Source: Alphaproteobacteria bacterium
GTDB taxonomy: Bacteria > Pseudomonadota > Alphaproteobacteria > Thalassobaculales > Thalassobaculaceae
Assembly (NCBI GenBank): GCA_024742275.1
Contig: JANSYS010000030.1
Location: 1-38,823, forward strand
DNA length: 38,823 nucleotides
Direction of reading: 5' to 3'
Within the stretch, counting starts at the first letter, position 1; each line of letters begins with the position of its first letter. Below, one piece after another: positions 7,150 to 14,665 of the stretch. Made by a program: the position numbers and the translations under genes. The notes below the pieces were generated by a model. It saw only the letters and a list, made by a program, of their open reading frames with translations, was not told the DNA's origin and did no database searches.

Positions 7150-8391
7150 CTACCGGTTGGCTCGGGCGATCACCGCCTCGGCCAACACCTGGATGCCCGG
7201 CAACTGATCCTCCAGCGAGGTGCTTTCCGCCTCGTTGTGGGTGATGCCGTCGTCGCAGGGCGTGAACAGAAGGACGGTCGGGGCGATGTGAGCGATGTTA
7301 TAGGCGTCGTGCCCGGCCTGGCTCTTCAGTTCCATCAACGCGACATCCTGATCGGCGGCCGTTCGGCGGACGAGATCCTGAAGGTCTCGGTCGAAGACCG
7401 GTGTACCGAAGGTCCAGGCGTCGCCCACGGCGATCTCGGTGCGCGAGCGCCGGGCGCAGTCGGACAGGGCGTCCCGGATTTCCGTCTCCATCGCTTCGGT
7501 GATCTCGGGATCCGGCGCTCGGAAGTCGACGAAGAGGGTTGCGCGATCTGAAATGATGCCGGGCTTGTTCGGCCAGGCTTCGAGCCGGGCGACGGTCGAT
7601 TTGGCGTCCCGGTCCGCGTATTTCAGACCGATCCGATCGACTTCGATCGCCACCGTCGCCGCGCCTACCAGCGCATTGCGCCGGCGATCCATGGGAGTCG
7701 GTCCGCTATGGGCGTTGACCCCCTCGACCTCTATCCGCATGCCTCGGGCGAGATACGTGCCGGTGACCAGAGCGAGCTTCACCCCTGCCGCGTCCAGCGC
7801 CGGTCCCTGCTCGATGTGGATTTCGAAGTAACTGTCGATCTCGCGACCGCCGACCGGGGCGTCCCCGGCATAGCCGATGGACGCCAACGCGTCGGCGACC
7901 GTAATCCCGTTCTCGTCTTTCCGGCCAAGGGCCCAGTTCAGGTCGTGAATGCCGGCGAACGCGCCGGAGCACAGCATCGGCGGTGGGAAACGCCCGCCTT
8001 CTTCGTTGGTCCAGTTCACCACTTCGATCGGGCGTTTGGTCTCCATCCCCAGATCGTCCAGCGCGCGCAGGATCTCCAAGCCTGAGAGGACGCCCGTGAT
8101 ACCGTCGAACCGTCCGCCGGCGGCCTGGGTGTCGAGGTGACTGCCGATCATCACCGGGGGCAGCGTGTCGTGGGTGCCGCGTCGTCTGGCGAACATGTTG
8201 CCGAGCTTGTCAACGGTGAGCGCGTAGCCGGCATCGCTACACCACGCCGCGAACAGGTTCCGAACCTCGCCATCGGCCGGGCTCAACGCCAGGCGGGCCA
8301 GGCCGCCGCGCGGGCCCTTGCCGATCTGAGCCGACGCCTCGACCGTCGACCAGAACCGGGCGCCGTCGATCGGAATCGCGTTGCGGGCCAT
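7150..8391 (-). CDS. M20-family amidohydrolase (N-carbamoyl-amino-acid hydrolase / beta-ureidopropionase type)
   Basis: The 413-residue product is a binuclear metal amidase of the HyuC/AllC group, which cleaves N-carbamoyl compounds to an amine, CO2 and ammonia. Metal-site residues are visible: G-S-H-L-D (H85), F-D-G-I-T-G-V (D96), N-E-E-G-G-R-F (E130, E131), E-I-H-I-E-Q-G (H192) and a distal A-G-H-D-A. The dimerisation lid lies near residues 210-330. It starts 14 nt after the aldo/keto reductase gene, so the two are probably co-transcribed. Exact substrate (carbamoyl amino acid, ureidopropionate, allantoate) cannot be told. Confidence 0.9.
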   Translation of the reverse strand: MARNAIPIDGARFWSTVEASAQIGKGPRGGLARLALSPADGEVRNLFAAWCSDAGYALTVDKLGNMFARRRGTHDTLPPVMIGSHLDTQAAGGRFDGITGVLSGLEILRALDDLGMETKRPIEVVNWTNEEGGRFPPPMLCSGAFAGIHDLNWALGRKDENGITVADALASIGYAGDAPVGGREIDSYFEIHIEQGPALDAAGVKLALVTGTYLARGMRIEVEGVNAHSGPTPMDRRRNALVGAATVAIEVDRIGLKYADRDAKSTVARLEAWPNKPGIISDRATLFVDFRAPDPEITEAMETEIRDALSDCARRSRTEIAVGDAWTFGTPVFDRDLQDLVRRTAADQDVALMELKSQAGHDAYNIAHIAPTVLLFTPCDDGITHNEAESTSLEDQLPGIQVLAEAVIARANR

Positions 8392-8405
8392 GTCGCTCGT
8401 TCTCC

Positions 8406-9374
8406 TCAGTCGAAACTTGCGTCGATCCGCCGGATCAGATCTGCGTCCAACGGCCCTCGCGCTTCGGCGTCGAGCGCCATTTGGAGTTCACGCCGGTTCT
8501 TCACGCCGAGCACGACGGTATCCACGCCGTCCATGGTCAGCGCGTACCTATGGGCGAGGTCGGCCGGATCCTCGCCGATTTCTGCCGCCAGTCTTCGCCA
8601 TCCGGCCGCCCGCCCGTAGTCCAGCATTTCCGGGTGATCCTTTGGCAATGGCCGGTCGATCTCCGCCGACAGGGCGCCGGCCTGTACCGCTTTGATGCCG
8701 AGCACCCCCACGCCATTCGCCTTCGCGGCCGCGATCACGTCGCGCTGCTTGGTCGGTCCGTCGTAGAACTTCAGCGCGCCGGGGCTGTCGATCGGATTGG
8801 AGATCGCCTGCACGGCCGCCGGCGCCGGACTCTCGCCCAGAAGTCTGATGATGGCGTCGGGCTGGCCGATCCCCGTCAATCCCCAGGCGCCGACAAGGCC
8901 CTCCTTCACAAACGCCTCGAAGAGAGGTCGAACGGTGTCGCAGAAGACTGAGTAGGGCGTGACCCGCAGCGGCGCTTCGGGGTGGCCCCGCATCGGATGA
9001 TCGTCAGGCGCGATGTTGGAGTGCAGGAAGAACAGATCGATCCTCTCAAGCTTCATCAGCTCGAGGCTGCGGGCGATGGACTGGCGCAACCGGGTCTCGA
9101 TCTCCGCCGGAGGCGTTCCGCCGAGCAGGCATTTGGTGGTGACCCGCACGCCCTCGGGAAGTCGGCCGCCGAACGCTTCGCCGACGACGGACTCCGCTTC
9201 GCCGTCGCCGTAGCGGGGCGCCAGATCGAGCAGCGTGATGCCGCCGTCGACCGCCGCCTTGACCGTGGCGACGCATTCCTCGCGCGTAGTCTTGCCCCAG
9301 AGGTGGCCGATGCCGCCACCACCGAGGGTGAGGGCGCTGACCGGTCCGAGCGGTCCAAGGGTGCGCTGCTGCAT
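8406..9374 (-). CDS. aldo/keto reductase
   Basis: A 322-residue NAD(P)H-dependent TIM-barrel oxidoreductase. The catalytic tetrad can be followed as D50, Y55 (in A-P-R-Y-G-D-G-E-A-E), K81 (T-T-K) and H118 (F-F-L-H-S-N). Family members include L-fucose and pyridoxal dehydrogenases and small-aldehyde reductases; the substrate is unknown. It is the first gene of a two-gene minus-strand operon with the M20 hydrolase and is divergent from the TauD-type dioxygenase across a 94-bp gap. Confidence 0.9.
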   Translation of the reverse strand: MQQRTLGPLGPVSALTLGGGGIGHLWGKTTREECVATVKAAVDGGITLLDLAPRYGDGEAESVVGEAFGGRLPEGVRVTTKCLLGGTPPAEIETRLRQSIARSLELMKLERIDLFFLHSNIAPDDHPMRGHPEAPLRVTPYSVFCDTVRPLFEAFVKEGLVGAWGLTGIGQPDAIIRLLGESPAPAAVQAISNPIDSPGALKFYDGPTKQRDVIAAAKANGVGVLGIKAVQAGALSAEIDRPLPKDHPEMLDYGRAAGWRRLAAEIGEDPADLAHRYALTMDGVDTVVLGVKNRRELQMALDAEARGPLDADLIRRIDASFD

Positions 9375-9468
9375 GCGTCTCTCCGGGTATTGGCAATGCG
9401 GGCAAGGCTAGCAGTCCATGGCCGGTCAGGTGTAGCCTTGTAAAAAACAAGAATTAAGGGAGGTTCGA

Positions 9469-10362
9469 ATGGGTATTGCAGCTTTCTCGTCGGACGGTGG
9501 TCTGGAAGCCCGGCCGCTGACCCCCGTGGTCGGTGCCGAGATTGTTGGCGTAGACCTCGGTGCGGTGAGCGAAGACCAGTTCGCTTTCATCCGAGACGCT
9601 TTCGACCGGTATGCGGGACTACTGTTCCGTGGGCAGGATCTGACGCCGGAACGGCTTGTCGCTTTCAGTCGGCGGTTCGGCGATCTCGACCATGCGCCGG
9701 TGATGGAGAACGGTCGGACCGCCGTGCCGGGTCTCCCCGAGGTGTATCTGGTCTCGAACATCAAGGACACCGACGGCAAGGAAATTGGCAGCCTCGGAGC
9801 GGGAGAAGCGGTCTGGCATACCGACATGTCCTATCTCGCGGCTCCGCCGGACATCTCGATGCTGCACGCGATCGAGGTGCCGCCCGCCGGCGGCGATACC
9901 TGGCTGTGCGGCATGAACGCGGCCTACAACGCCCTCCCGCCGGAACTGAAGCGTCGGGTCGAGGGGCTGCGGATCAAGCACGACGGGACCTACAATTCAG
10001 GCGGCTATGTCCGGCAGGGTGTGACCCCGACCGACGATCCGCGCAAGAGCCCGGGTACCTATCATCCGGTGGTGATCGCCCATCCGAACACCGGGCAGCC
10101 GCTGCTCTATCTCGGGCGCCGGCGGATGGCGCATATCGAGGGTCTCGATCTGGCGGACTCCGAGGCGTTGCTGGACGAGCTCTGGGCCTATGCGACCCGC
10201 GAGGAGAATGCCTACCGGCATAGCTGGCGGGTCGGCGACGTGCTCATGTGGGACAATCGTGCGACCATGCACCGGCGGGACCCGTTCGATGCCGCATCGC
10301 GCCGACTGATGCGCCGGACCCAGGTCAAGGGCGCCACGCAGCCAAAGGCCTATGCGGGGTAG
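9469..10362 (+). CDS. TauD/TfdA-family 2-oxoglutarate-dependent dioxygenase
   Basis: A 297-residue non-haem iron(II) enzyme that couples 2-oxoglutarate decarboxylation to hydroxylation of an organic acid substrate. The facial triad is visible: H117 and D119 in V-W-H-T-D-M-S-Y and a distal histidine near residue 268 (T-M-H-R-R-D), followed by arginines of the R-x-M-x-R-T motif that bind 2-oxoglutarate. AGGGAGG precedes the ATG. The substrate is unknown. It may act with the divergent aldo/keto reductase. Confidence 0.92.
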   Translation: MGIAAFSSDGGLEARPLTPVVGAEIVGVDLGAVSEDQFAFIRDAFDRYAGLLFRGQDLTPERLVAFSRRFGDLDHAPVMENGRTAVPGLPEVYLVSNIKDTDGKEIGSLGAGEAVWHTDMSYLAAPPDISMLHAIEVPPAGGDTWLCGMNAAYNALPPELKRRVEGLRIKHDGTYNSGGYVRQGVTPTDDPRKSPGTYHPVVIAHPNTGQPLLYLGRRRMAHIEGLDLADSEALLDELWAYATREENAYRHSWRVGDVLMWDNRATMHRRDPFDAASRRLMRRTQVKGATQPKAYAG

Positions 10363-10385
10363 CGGGGACGGCGCCCGCCGCCCGG

Positions 10386-10847
10386 TCAGCGCGTGTAGCC
10401 GAGCGGCAACTTGGTGGAGAACTTGATCTCCTCCATGGCGAAGTTGGAGCTGACGTCCATCAGGGGCACGGCGGTGATCAGGCGCTTGTAGATGGCGTCG
10501 TAGGTCGCGATGTCGGGAACGACCACCTTGAGCACATAGTCAATGTCGCCGCTCATCCGGTAGACCTCCACGATCTCGTCGATGTTCTCCACCGTGCGGG
10601 AGAACTGTTCGAGCCACTCCAGGTCATGACGGTTGGTGCGCACCCGCACGACAACGGTGACGCCCAGCCCGATCTTGTCCCGGTCCAGCAGGGCAACGCG
10701 ACTGCGGATCACGCCATCTTTTTCCATCCGCTGTATACGCCGCCAGCATGGGGTTGTGGATAGGCCGACGGCCTCGGCGATATCGGCCAGAGCCATTCCG
10801 GCATCTCGTTGGATTAGGTCTAGAATTCTACGATCAACGTTATCCAT
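10386..10847 (-). CDS. Lrp/AsnC-family transcriptional regulator
   Basis: A 153-residue leucine-responsive-type regulator. The N-terminal helix-turn-helix (D-R-R-I-L-D-L-I-Q-R-D, then A-D-I-A-E-A-V-G-L-S-T-T-P-C-W-R-R-I) is followed by the RAM effector domain (Y-R-M-S-G-D-I-D-Y-V-L-K-V). The ATG at 10845-10847 (MDNVDRRILD) gives the family-standard N-terminus. The upstream extension is not needed. It converges with the dioxygenase gene and diverges from the DUF6356 gene, with an AT-rich promoter region in front. Confidence 0.92.
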   Translation of the reverse strand: MDNVDRRILDLIQRDAGMALADIAEAVGLSTTPCWRRIQRMEKDGVIRSRVALLDRDKIGLGVTVVVRVRTNRHDLEWLEQFSRTVENIDEIVEVYRMSGDIDYVLKVVVPDIATYDAIYKRLITAVPLMDVSSNFAMEEIKFSTKLPLGYTR

Positions 10848-11015
10848 AAAAAAATATTCTATACACTGTCGGTCATGTGACAAACAAAGCAAAGTTTTTC
10901 GCCGCATACTTGGGCAGAATTAGCGCATCTTTTCGAGCCCGGATGTAGCGCGACATTTGCTTTGTCAGTGCTCGCCAATTGAAATGTCAGTAACTCGGAA
11001 GTTGGAGCCGACCCG

Positions 11016-11261
11016 ATGAGCCTGTTCACCGAACACCCCCGCTCGGTGGGGGAGACCTACCTGGAGCATATGGGCGTTGCGGCGAGCTTCGGTGGCCGTC
11101 TCCTGGTCGCCGGGCTCGCCTGCATGGTGCATGCGGTCCTTCCCTTTCTCTTCACCAAGACCGGCAGCCAGGCGATCACCGAGCTGCACAATCGAATGGT
11201 GCTGAACCGTCGCCAGAAGCCTGTTCAGGCATCAGTTAACGAGGGTTTCAACGCTCATTAA
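11016..11261 (+). CDS. DUF6356 family small membrane protein
   Basis: An 81-residue protein starting MSLFTEHPRSVGETYLEHMG, with a hydrophobic central helix (LLVAGLACMVHAVLPFLF) and a T-G-S-Q-A-I-T-E-L-H segment. The combination of F-T-E-H-P-x-S-V-G-E-x-Y-x-E-H and the single membrane helix is characteristic of DUF6356. The function of the family is unknown. The last residues overlap the stop codon of a methyltransferase remnant on the opposite strand. Confidence 0.8.
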   Translation: MSLFTEHPRSVGETYLEHMGVAASFGGRLLVAGLACMVHAVLPFLFTKTGSQAITELHNRMVLNRRQKPVQASVNEGFNAH

Positions 11262-11409
11262 ACGCGCGATGTTGGTCCGCTTCAGCCGCCTTGATCCGGT
11301 TGCAGGCGATCTCGAAGATTTCCGGCACCACTTCGCGCCCGACCCATCGTCTCCCGCTCTCGATCGCTGCCACGGCCATGGTGCTGTTCCCCATGAACCA
11401 GCGGACGGT
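11248..11409 (-). pseudogene. C-terminal remnant of a DNA methyltransferase (N4/N6 type)
   Basis: The minus-strand frame ending at 11248 reads F-M-G-N-S-T-M-A-V-A-A-I-E-S-G-R-R-W-V-G, then R-E-V-V-P-E-I-F-E-I-A-C-N-R-I-K. This is the SAM-binding D-P-F-M-G-x-G-T-x-A-V-A-A motif region and the C-terminal helix of amino-methyltransferases. The expected L-D-P before F-M-G is destroyed and nothing upstream resembles the rest of the enzyme, so only about 50 codons survive. It may be debris from the phage edge or from an earlier element. Confidence 0.65.
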
Positions 11410-11449
11410 GATTCCGGTGAGGCTGGTCGTCTGTTTCGCGCTGACGACG

Positions 11450-11472
11450 GGTTATCGCGACGGCCGATAACC
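11450..11472 (-). terminator. hairpin after the accessory membrane gene
   Basis: GGTTATCG (11450-11457) and CGATAACC (11465-11472) form a perfect 8-bp stem with a 7-nt loop, starting at the stop codon of the minus-strand gene that ends at 11472. No U tract follows. It may end transcription of the leftmost phage-side gene or be a protein-binding inverted repeat near the element's edge. Confidence 0.4.
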
Positions 11473-12044
11473 TAGTCATTGCTCGGTGGAGGGAGAAGCC
11501 TGCCTTTATCTGCCAGAATGCTCCAAAAGGTGTCGTTTGGACGAGCGTAGAGGGTATCTACAGCGGTAAAAGCAGTGAAACGCACCGTCTTCTTCGCAAG
11601 CCAAGACAGGTCTTTCAGGTCTCGGTGCGCAAGCTGGCTGACGAAATTTCGATACCCGTCGTCTGTAACAGAGATCGTGGAAGAAGCGTGGGGCTCGATA
11701 GTTCTTGGTAAACCGGGGTCGAACCGGCCGGCTACATGAAGGGTGTAGAAGTGTTGTTTCCATCTCCAGATGCCGTACTCAAACCCGATACCGGTCACTT
11801 TTTGCGGTACTACGCTGTGGTTGGTGATCCGGTAGATAAATGCGTCTTCACTCACTCCGCGGCCAACAATTGAAGAAAAACTAGCCGTGAGCTTCATTCT
11901 AGGTTTCGGCGATCTGATCCCCAGCCAAAGCGCGATAAAGGCAGCCGCGAAGGTCGACAATCCTGCAAACCAAGTCCCTATAACGCCCCAAGCCTCGTGG
12001 TGCGTTTCGATCGAGTGAAGAAGGCTGTGCAGGAATTCCGGCAT
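11472..12044 (-). CDS. single-TM protein of unknown function at the edge of the phage region
   Basis: A 190-residue protein starting MPEFLHSLLHSIETHHEAWG. One transmembrane helix spans about residues 19-43, followed by a short basic stretch (R-S-P-K-P-R-M-K) and a soluble beta-rich domain of about 140 residues, probably cytoplasmic. No family recognised. Base composition is visibly less GC-rich than the flanking genes, suggesting a later acquisition. It sits beyond the Com/methyltransferase pair, where phages often carry accessory cargo (morons). A role in host protection is possible but unsupported. Confidence 0.7.
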   Translation of the reverse strand: MPEFLHSLLHSIETHHEAWGVIGTWFAGLSTFAAAFIALWLGIRSPKPRMKLTASFSSIVGRGVSEDAFIYRITNHSVVPQKVTGIGFEYGIWRWKQHFYTLHVAGRFDPGLPRTIEPHASSTISVTDDGYRNFVSQLAHRDLKDLSWLAKKTVRFTAFTAVDTLYARPNDTFWSILADKGRLLPPPSND

Positions 12045-12133
12045 GAGGACGTTCCGAACGTCAGTTTGGTTCAGGCTTCGACAACCATGTCTGGTTGGCG
12101 TCAGAGCTGCAACGGTCGCTTGTGGATTTGCTC

Positions 12134-13099
12134 TCAAAGGCTCCTGGAGTCCAGTAGGTGCAACTGAGCCAATTCGCGCCGTCCCGCCAAAGCATCATCG
12201 AGAGTGCAGTACGCATACGCCGCTCCCAGCGGGAAAACCCCATTACCGAGGAGCTCGCATCGGTCCAGCCTGCTGGAAGGCCCATCAGCCACTCCACAAA
12301 GCGCGGGTTCAAGCGAGGGATCGGCGAGGAGGACACGCTCCAGCTCTGCAAGATCAGTCGGGTCGGGGGGAAAGAGCCGGGCAGGTCCGTCCGGCCACGC
12401 ACCTGATCGCCAGGGTTCAAGCCAAGCGCCCGGATCATCCGCCGCACCCAGAACACGGTTGCCGCGACCTGCGAGAGTTGCTCCTGTGAGTTCTCCTTCC
12501 GCCATTTGAATGCTGCTGGCGCCAGCTCGATCGACGACCGCTGCCCGTGGCCGGAAGCCGTCGGCGTCGGCCACAATGAACAATCGAGCCCGAAACTGCG
12601 GCGTGCCCGCTTCGACCGCTCCGAATAGGCCCGCTGCAACCCGGAAACCCATCCCGACCAGGTCGGCGCAGACCTCCCGGAAGCCGAGCCGGATGTGGCC
12701 TTCGACGTTCTCCAAGACCACGCGTCCGGGTCTGACTTCGTCAATGATCCGAGCCACCTCGGGCCAGAGGTGGCGAGGGTCGTCCTTCCCACGCTTCCGG
12801 CCAGCCGAGCTGAATGGCTGGCACGGGTAGCCCGCAGAGATGATATCCACGCTTCCACGCCACGGTCGGCCGTCGAAGGATCGCAGATCGTCGAAGACAG
12901 GCGCCGGAGGTAGGGCCTTGTCGACCATCCGCTCCACGAGAACGGCCGCGGCGCGAGCGTCCCGCTCGACGTAACCCACACCGCGATATCCGGGCTCGGC
13001 GAGGTGCAGCCCGAGTTCCAGTCCCCCGACACCGGCGCACAGTCCGAGGCCGTTGAGGGAACGAACAGCCATTGACCCTTGGTCATCCAGATCTCCCAT
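12134..13099 (-). CDS. DNA (cytosine-5) methyltransferase
   Basis: The 321-residue product carries the cytosine-5 methyltransferase motifs in order: A-G-V-G-G-L (SAM site, about 22-27), G-Y-P-C-Q-P-F with catalytic C93, E-N-V at 130-132, Q-F-R-A-R at 168-172, a short target-recognition region and G-N-G-V-F-P near 285-290. The recognition sequence cannot be read. The ATG at 13097-13099 overlaps the upstream com-like gene by 17 nt; ATG at 13070-13072 is an alternative. The gene occupies the slot of mom in phage Mu, so it probably modifies phage DNA against host restriction. No partner endonuclease is visible. Confidence 0.9.
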   Translation of the reverse strand: MGDLDDQGSMAVRSLNGLGLCAGVGGLELGLHLAEPGYRGVGYVERDARAAAVLVERMVDKALPPAPVFDDLRSFDGRPWRGSVDIISAGYPCQPFSSAGRKRGKDDPRHLWPEVARIIDEVRPGRVVLENVEGHIRLGFREVCADLVGMGFRVAAGLFGAVEAGTPQFRARLFIVADADGFRPRAAVVDRAGASSIQMAEGELTGATLAGRGNRVLGAADDPGAWLEPWRSGAWPDGPARLFPPDPTDLAELERVLLADPSLEPALCGVADGPSSRLDRCELLGNGVFPLGAAYAYCTLDDALAGRRELAQLHLLDSRSL

Positions 13100-13265
13100 G
13101 GTCGCTTTCCCGTTGCGACGCTCCAGGGCGCTCTGGTGAGGGGCTCCGTTCGGCCCTCTCAATGACGTTGACCGTTTTGCAACGACGGCACTTGATCGAG
13201 ATCTTACCCGAAAAATCGCCGTCCAGCAGGCGGCCTTGGCAGTTACCGCACCTGATCGACTCCAC
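13083..13265 (-). CDS. com: Com-like zinc-finger translational regulator
   Basis: A 60-residue protein starting at GTG (13263-13265), with a C-x2-C-x16-C-x2-C zinc site in ESIRCGNCQGRLL and ISIKCRRC. In phage Mu, Com binds the mom mRNA and unfolds a structure that hides the mom ribosome site; Mu Com shares the S-I-R-C-x-N-C opening. Here the overlapping downstream gene is a cytosine-5 methyltransferase, so the likely target is its start region. An AGGAC site lies upstream of GTG. The assignment rests on zinc spacing, size and position. Confidence 0.75.
   Translation of the reverse strand: MESIRCGNCQGRLLDGDFSGKISIKCRRCKTVNVIERAERSPSPERPGASQRESDHGRSG
13101..13119 (-). promoter_or_regulatory. 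stem-loop carrying the ribosome site of the methyltransferase gene
   Basis: On the transcript, GTCGC and GCGAC form a 5-bp stem around a 9-nt loop (AACGGGAAA) that contains the GGGA ribosome site; the stem ends one nucleotide before the ATG at 13099. A second small stem (CCAG/CTGG, 13123-13136) lies just upstream. This is a natural candidate for a Com-controlled translation switch. The structure was found by eye, not by energy calculation. Confidence 0.45.
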
Positions 13266-13288
13266 GCTGTGACTCGTCCTACCTTGCC

Positions 13289-13392
13289 CCCGCCCCGGCT
13301 GGGGTGGCGGGACCGGCTGCCAAGTTGTCCTAGGCGGCCGTGGTTGTCGGTGCGGGGTGCTTTCCCGCGGCTCGGGGTGTTGGCGCACCCCG
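13289..13392. promoter_or_regulatory. divergent leader with two strong hairpins
   Basis: The gap between the com-like gene (minus) and the gene at 13418 (plus) holds two inverted repeats. CCCGCC/GGCGGG lies at 13289-13311, with an inner GC extension and a one-base bulge. CGGGGTG/CACCCCG lies at 13373-13392 with a 6-nt loop. Divergent transcription must start here, so these may be operators or leader structures. The palindromic element found upstream of other phage operons is absent. Confidence 0.4.
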
Positions 13393-13417
13393 GCCCCCGC
13401 CCTAGCGGAGGTGTGAC

Positions 13418-13660
13418 GTGAACGACATTGCGAGAGGCATCGACATCGACACCCGCCGAGCGGTCGCGGTGGCGTACCGGGAGGTCCGGCAGACCGGTCA
13501 GCTCGATCAACCGGCCTTCCTGGCTGCGCGGGAGGTTTACGTGACGATGACGGGCGACGAAGCCGGCGCCGGCGCAGCGGTCCCGCGGATCGTGTCCTGG
13601 GCGGCGTCGGAACACACCGCCTGGTTCTGGAAGGGTGTGGGCGGCCAAGGTCACGGCTGA
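13418..13660 (+). CDS. 80-residue hypothetical phage protein on the opposite strand
   Basis: Starts at GTG 13418 (MNDIARGIDIDTRRAVAVAY) with GGAGG in the preceding 10 nt. The sequence looks helical, with a conserved-looking tail (S-E-H-T-A-W-F-W-K-G-V). It runs against the direction of nearly all other phage genes, is divergent from the com-like gene and overlaps the 3' end of the zinc-protein gene by 10 nt. No family recognised. Good G/C third-position bias supports coding. Confidence 0.55.
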   Translation: MNDIARGIDIDTRRAVAVAYREVRQTGQLDQPAFLAAREVYVTMTGDEAGAGAAVPRIVSWAASEHTAWFWKGVGGQGHG

Positions 13661-13875
13661 CGGCCGATGGGATTGCAGACCGGGCAGGGTAGCCCGCGCT
13701 TGTTCTCGGTGACCGTGTGCTCGTCATAGATTTGGCCGGTGCGGTAGCCGCAATGCGGGCACTTGAACTCAATCATCTTTCTGCCGTCTGGGAAGTTGCC
13801 GGCATCGACAACGCGCATGCGCTTTTTTCGAGGCCCGCGGGGCAGCTCCGGGAATAGTCTGTGCTGTCTAGCCAT
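13651..13875 (-). CDS. small zinc-ribbon protein
   Basis: A 74-residue basic protein with two C-x2-C pairs: C39-P-H-C42 and C64-P-V-C67, the layout of a zinc ribbon. The N-terminus is rich in R/K (LPRGPRKKRMR). Nucleic-acid binding is likely. The ATG overlaps the lipase stop codon (TGATG), showing it is the next gene of the lysis-end operon. No named family recognised. Confidence 0.65.
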   Translation of the reverse strand: MARQHRLFPELPRGPRKKRMRVVDAGNFPDGRKMIEFKCPHCGYRTGQIYDEHTVTENKRGLPCPVCNPIGRQP

Positions 13876-14576
13876 CATGCCCGCCCTCTTCCGGCGCCCT
13901 CGGTGCAGAGCGACAGCGCATAGTCGCCCATGTCGTGGCGGGAGAGCGGCCCAGGCCACCATGAGATGGGTGCCAGCCGCCGAGCTGGACCGGGATGGCG
14001 GAACAGCACCGGCGGCCATAGCGGCGCCAGGTCGCCCGGCATGACGAAGCGCTCGACCGGCATCCGCTCCAGCATCGGGCGGTGTGCCTCCATCGTTGCG
14101 GCCGCGGGCGCGCCGAAGGTGATCAGGCCGGCGAGACGATGGCGGTCGGGGACGTCGGCCGACACCCAATCCGCATAGAGGGTCGCGAGCGCCCCGCCCA
14201 TGGAATGGCCGGCGACATAAAGCGGGATCGAGGACGCAACCCGCTCGGCCATAAGGCGCGCCTGGTAGCGCACGCGGCCGAGGGCGGCGACATAGCCGGC
14301 ATGCGCCCGGCCGGCGCCGGCCCAGCGCGTCGGATAGACCGACAGATTGGTAAGGATGTCCTGCAGGTGGTGGATGCGCGGTTGGGTGCCACGGAACACC
14401 AGATAAGCGGCGGCGTAGTCCCTTCCTCTGCAGAGGGCCGCCTGGGTGTCTCCGTGATCAAACCAGGTGCCGATCTCCATGCCGTAGAAGTCCGCCCTGG
14501 CTGCGAACGCGTTCTGATCCCGGTAGATATCGCGGGAGAGACGGGCGGCCGTCTCAATGTGGCGGCGGGGGATCAA
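13875..14576 (-). CDS. class 3 (alpha/beta-hydrolase) lipase in the lysis region
   Basis: A 233-residue lipase_3-type hydrolase. V-F-R-G-T at 60-64 supplies the oxyanion region, G-H-S-M-G at 123-127 carries nucleophile S125, F-G-A-P follows at 154-157, D182 (P-G-D-L) is the likely acid, and H214 (S-R-H-D-M-G-D-Y) the likely base. There is no signal peptide. The TTG start at 14574-14576 overlaps the stop of the 30-residue mini-ORF (TTGA), so translation is probably coupled. Position directly after the endopeptidase and lipoprotein suggests it attacks membrane lipids during lysis. An accessory role is the alternative. Confidence 0.75.
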   Translation of the reverse strand: MIPRRHIETAARLSRDIYRDQNAFAARADFYGMEIGTWFDHGDTQAALCRGRDYAAAYLVFRGTQPRIHHLQDILTNLSVYPTRWAGAGRAHAGYVAALGRVRYQARLMAERVASSIPLYVAGHSMGGALATLYADWVSADVPDRHRLAGLITFGAPAAATMEAHRPMLERMPVERFVMPGDLAPLWPPVLFRHPGPARRLAPISWWPGPLSRHDMGDYALSLCTEGAGRGRA

Positions 14577-14665
14577 GCGCGAGGTTCCGCGAGCGCGAGT
14601 GCCCGACTGACGGTGACGGGCACCTGCGGGGCACCGACCGCGGCTCCAGTCACCGCGCCCTTCAT
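14573..14665 (-). CDS. 30-residue mini-ORF linking lipoprotein and lipase genes
   Basis: ATG overlaps the lipoprotein stop (ATGA) and its own stop overlaps the TTG of the lipase (TTGA). It encodes MKGAVTGAAVGAPQVPVTVS plus ten more residues, mildly hydrophobic and without a clear membrane helix. The two 4-nt overlaps suggest it is translated, either as a small peptide or simply to hand ribosomes to the lipase. Coding potential is otherwise unproven. Confidence 0.35.
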   Translation of the reverse strand: MKGAVTGAAVGAPQVPVTVSRALALAEPRA

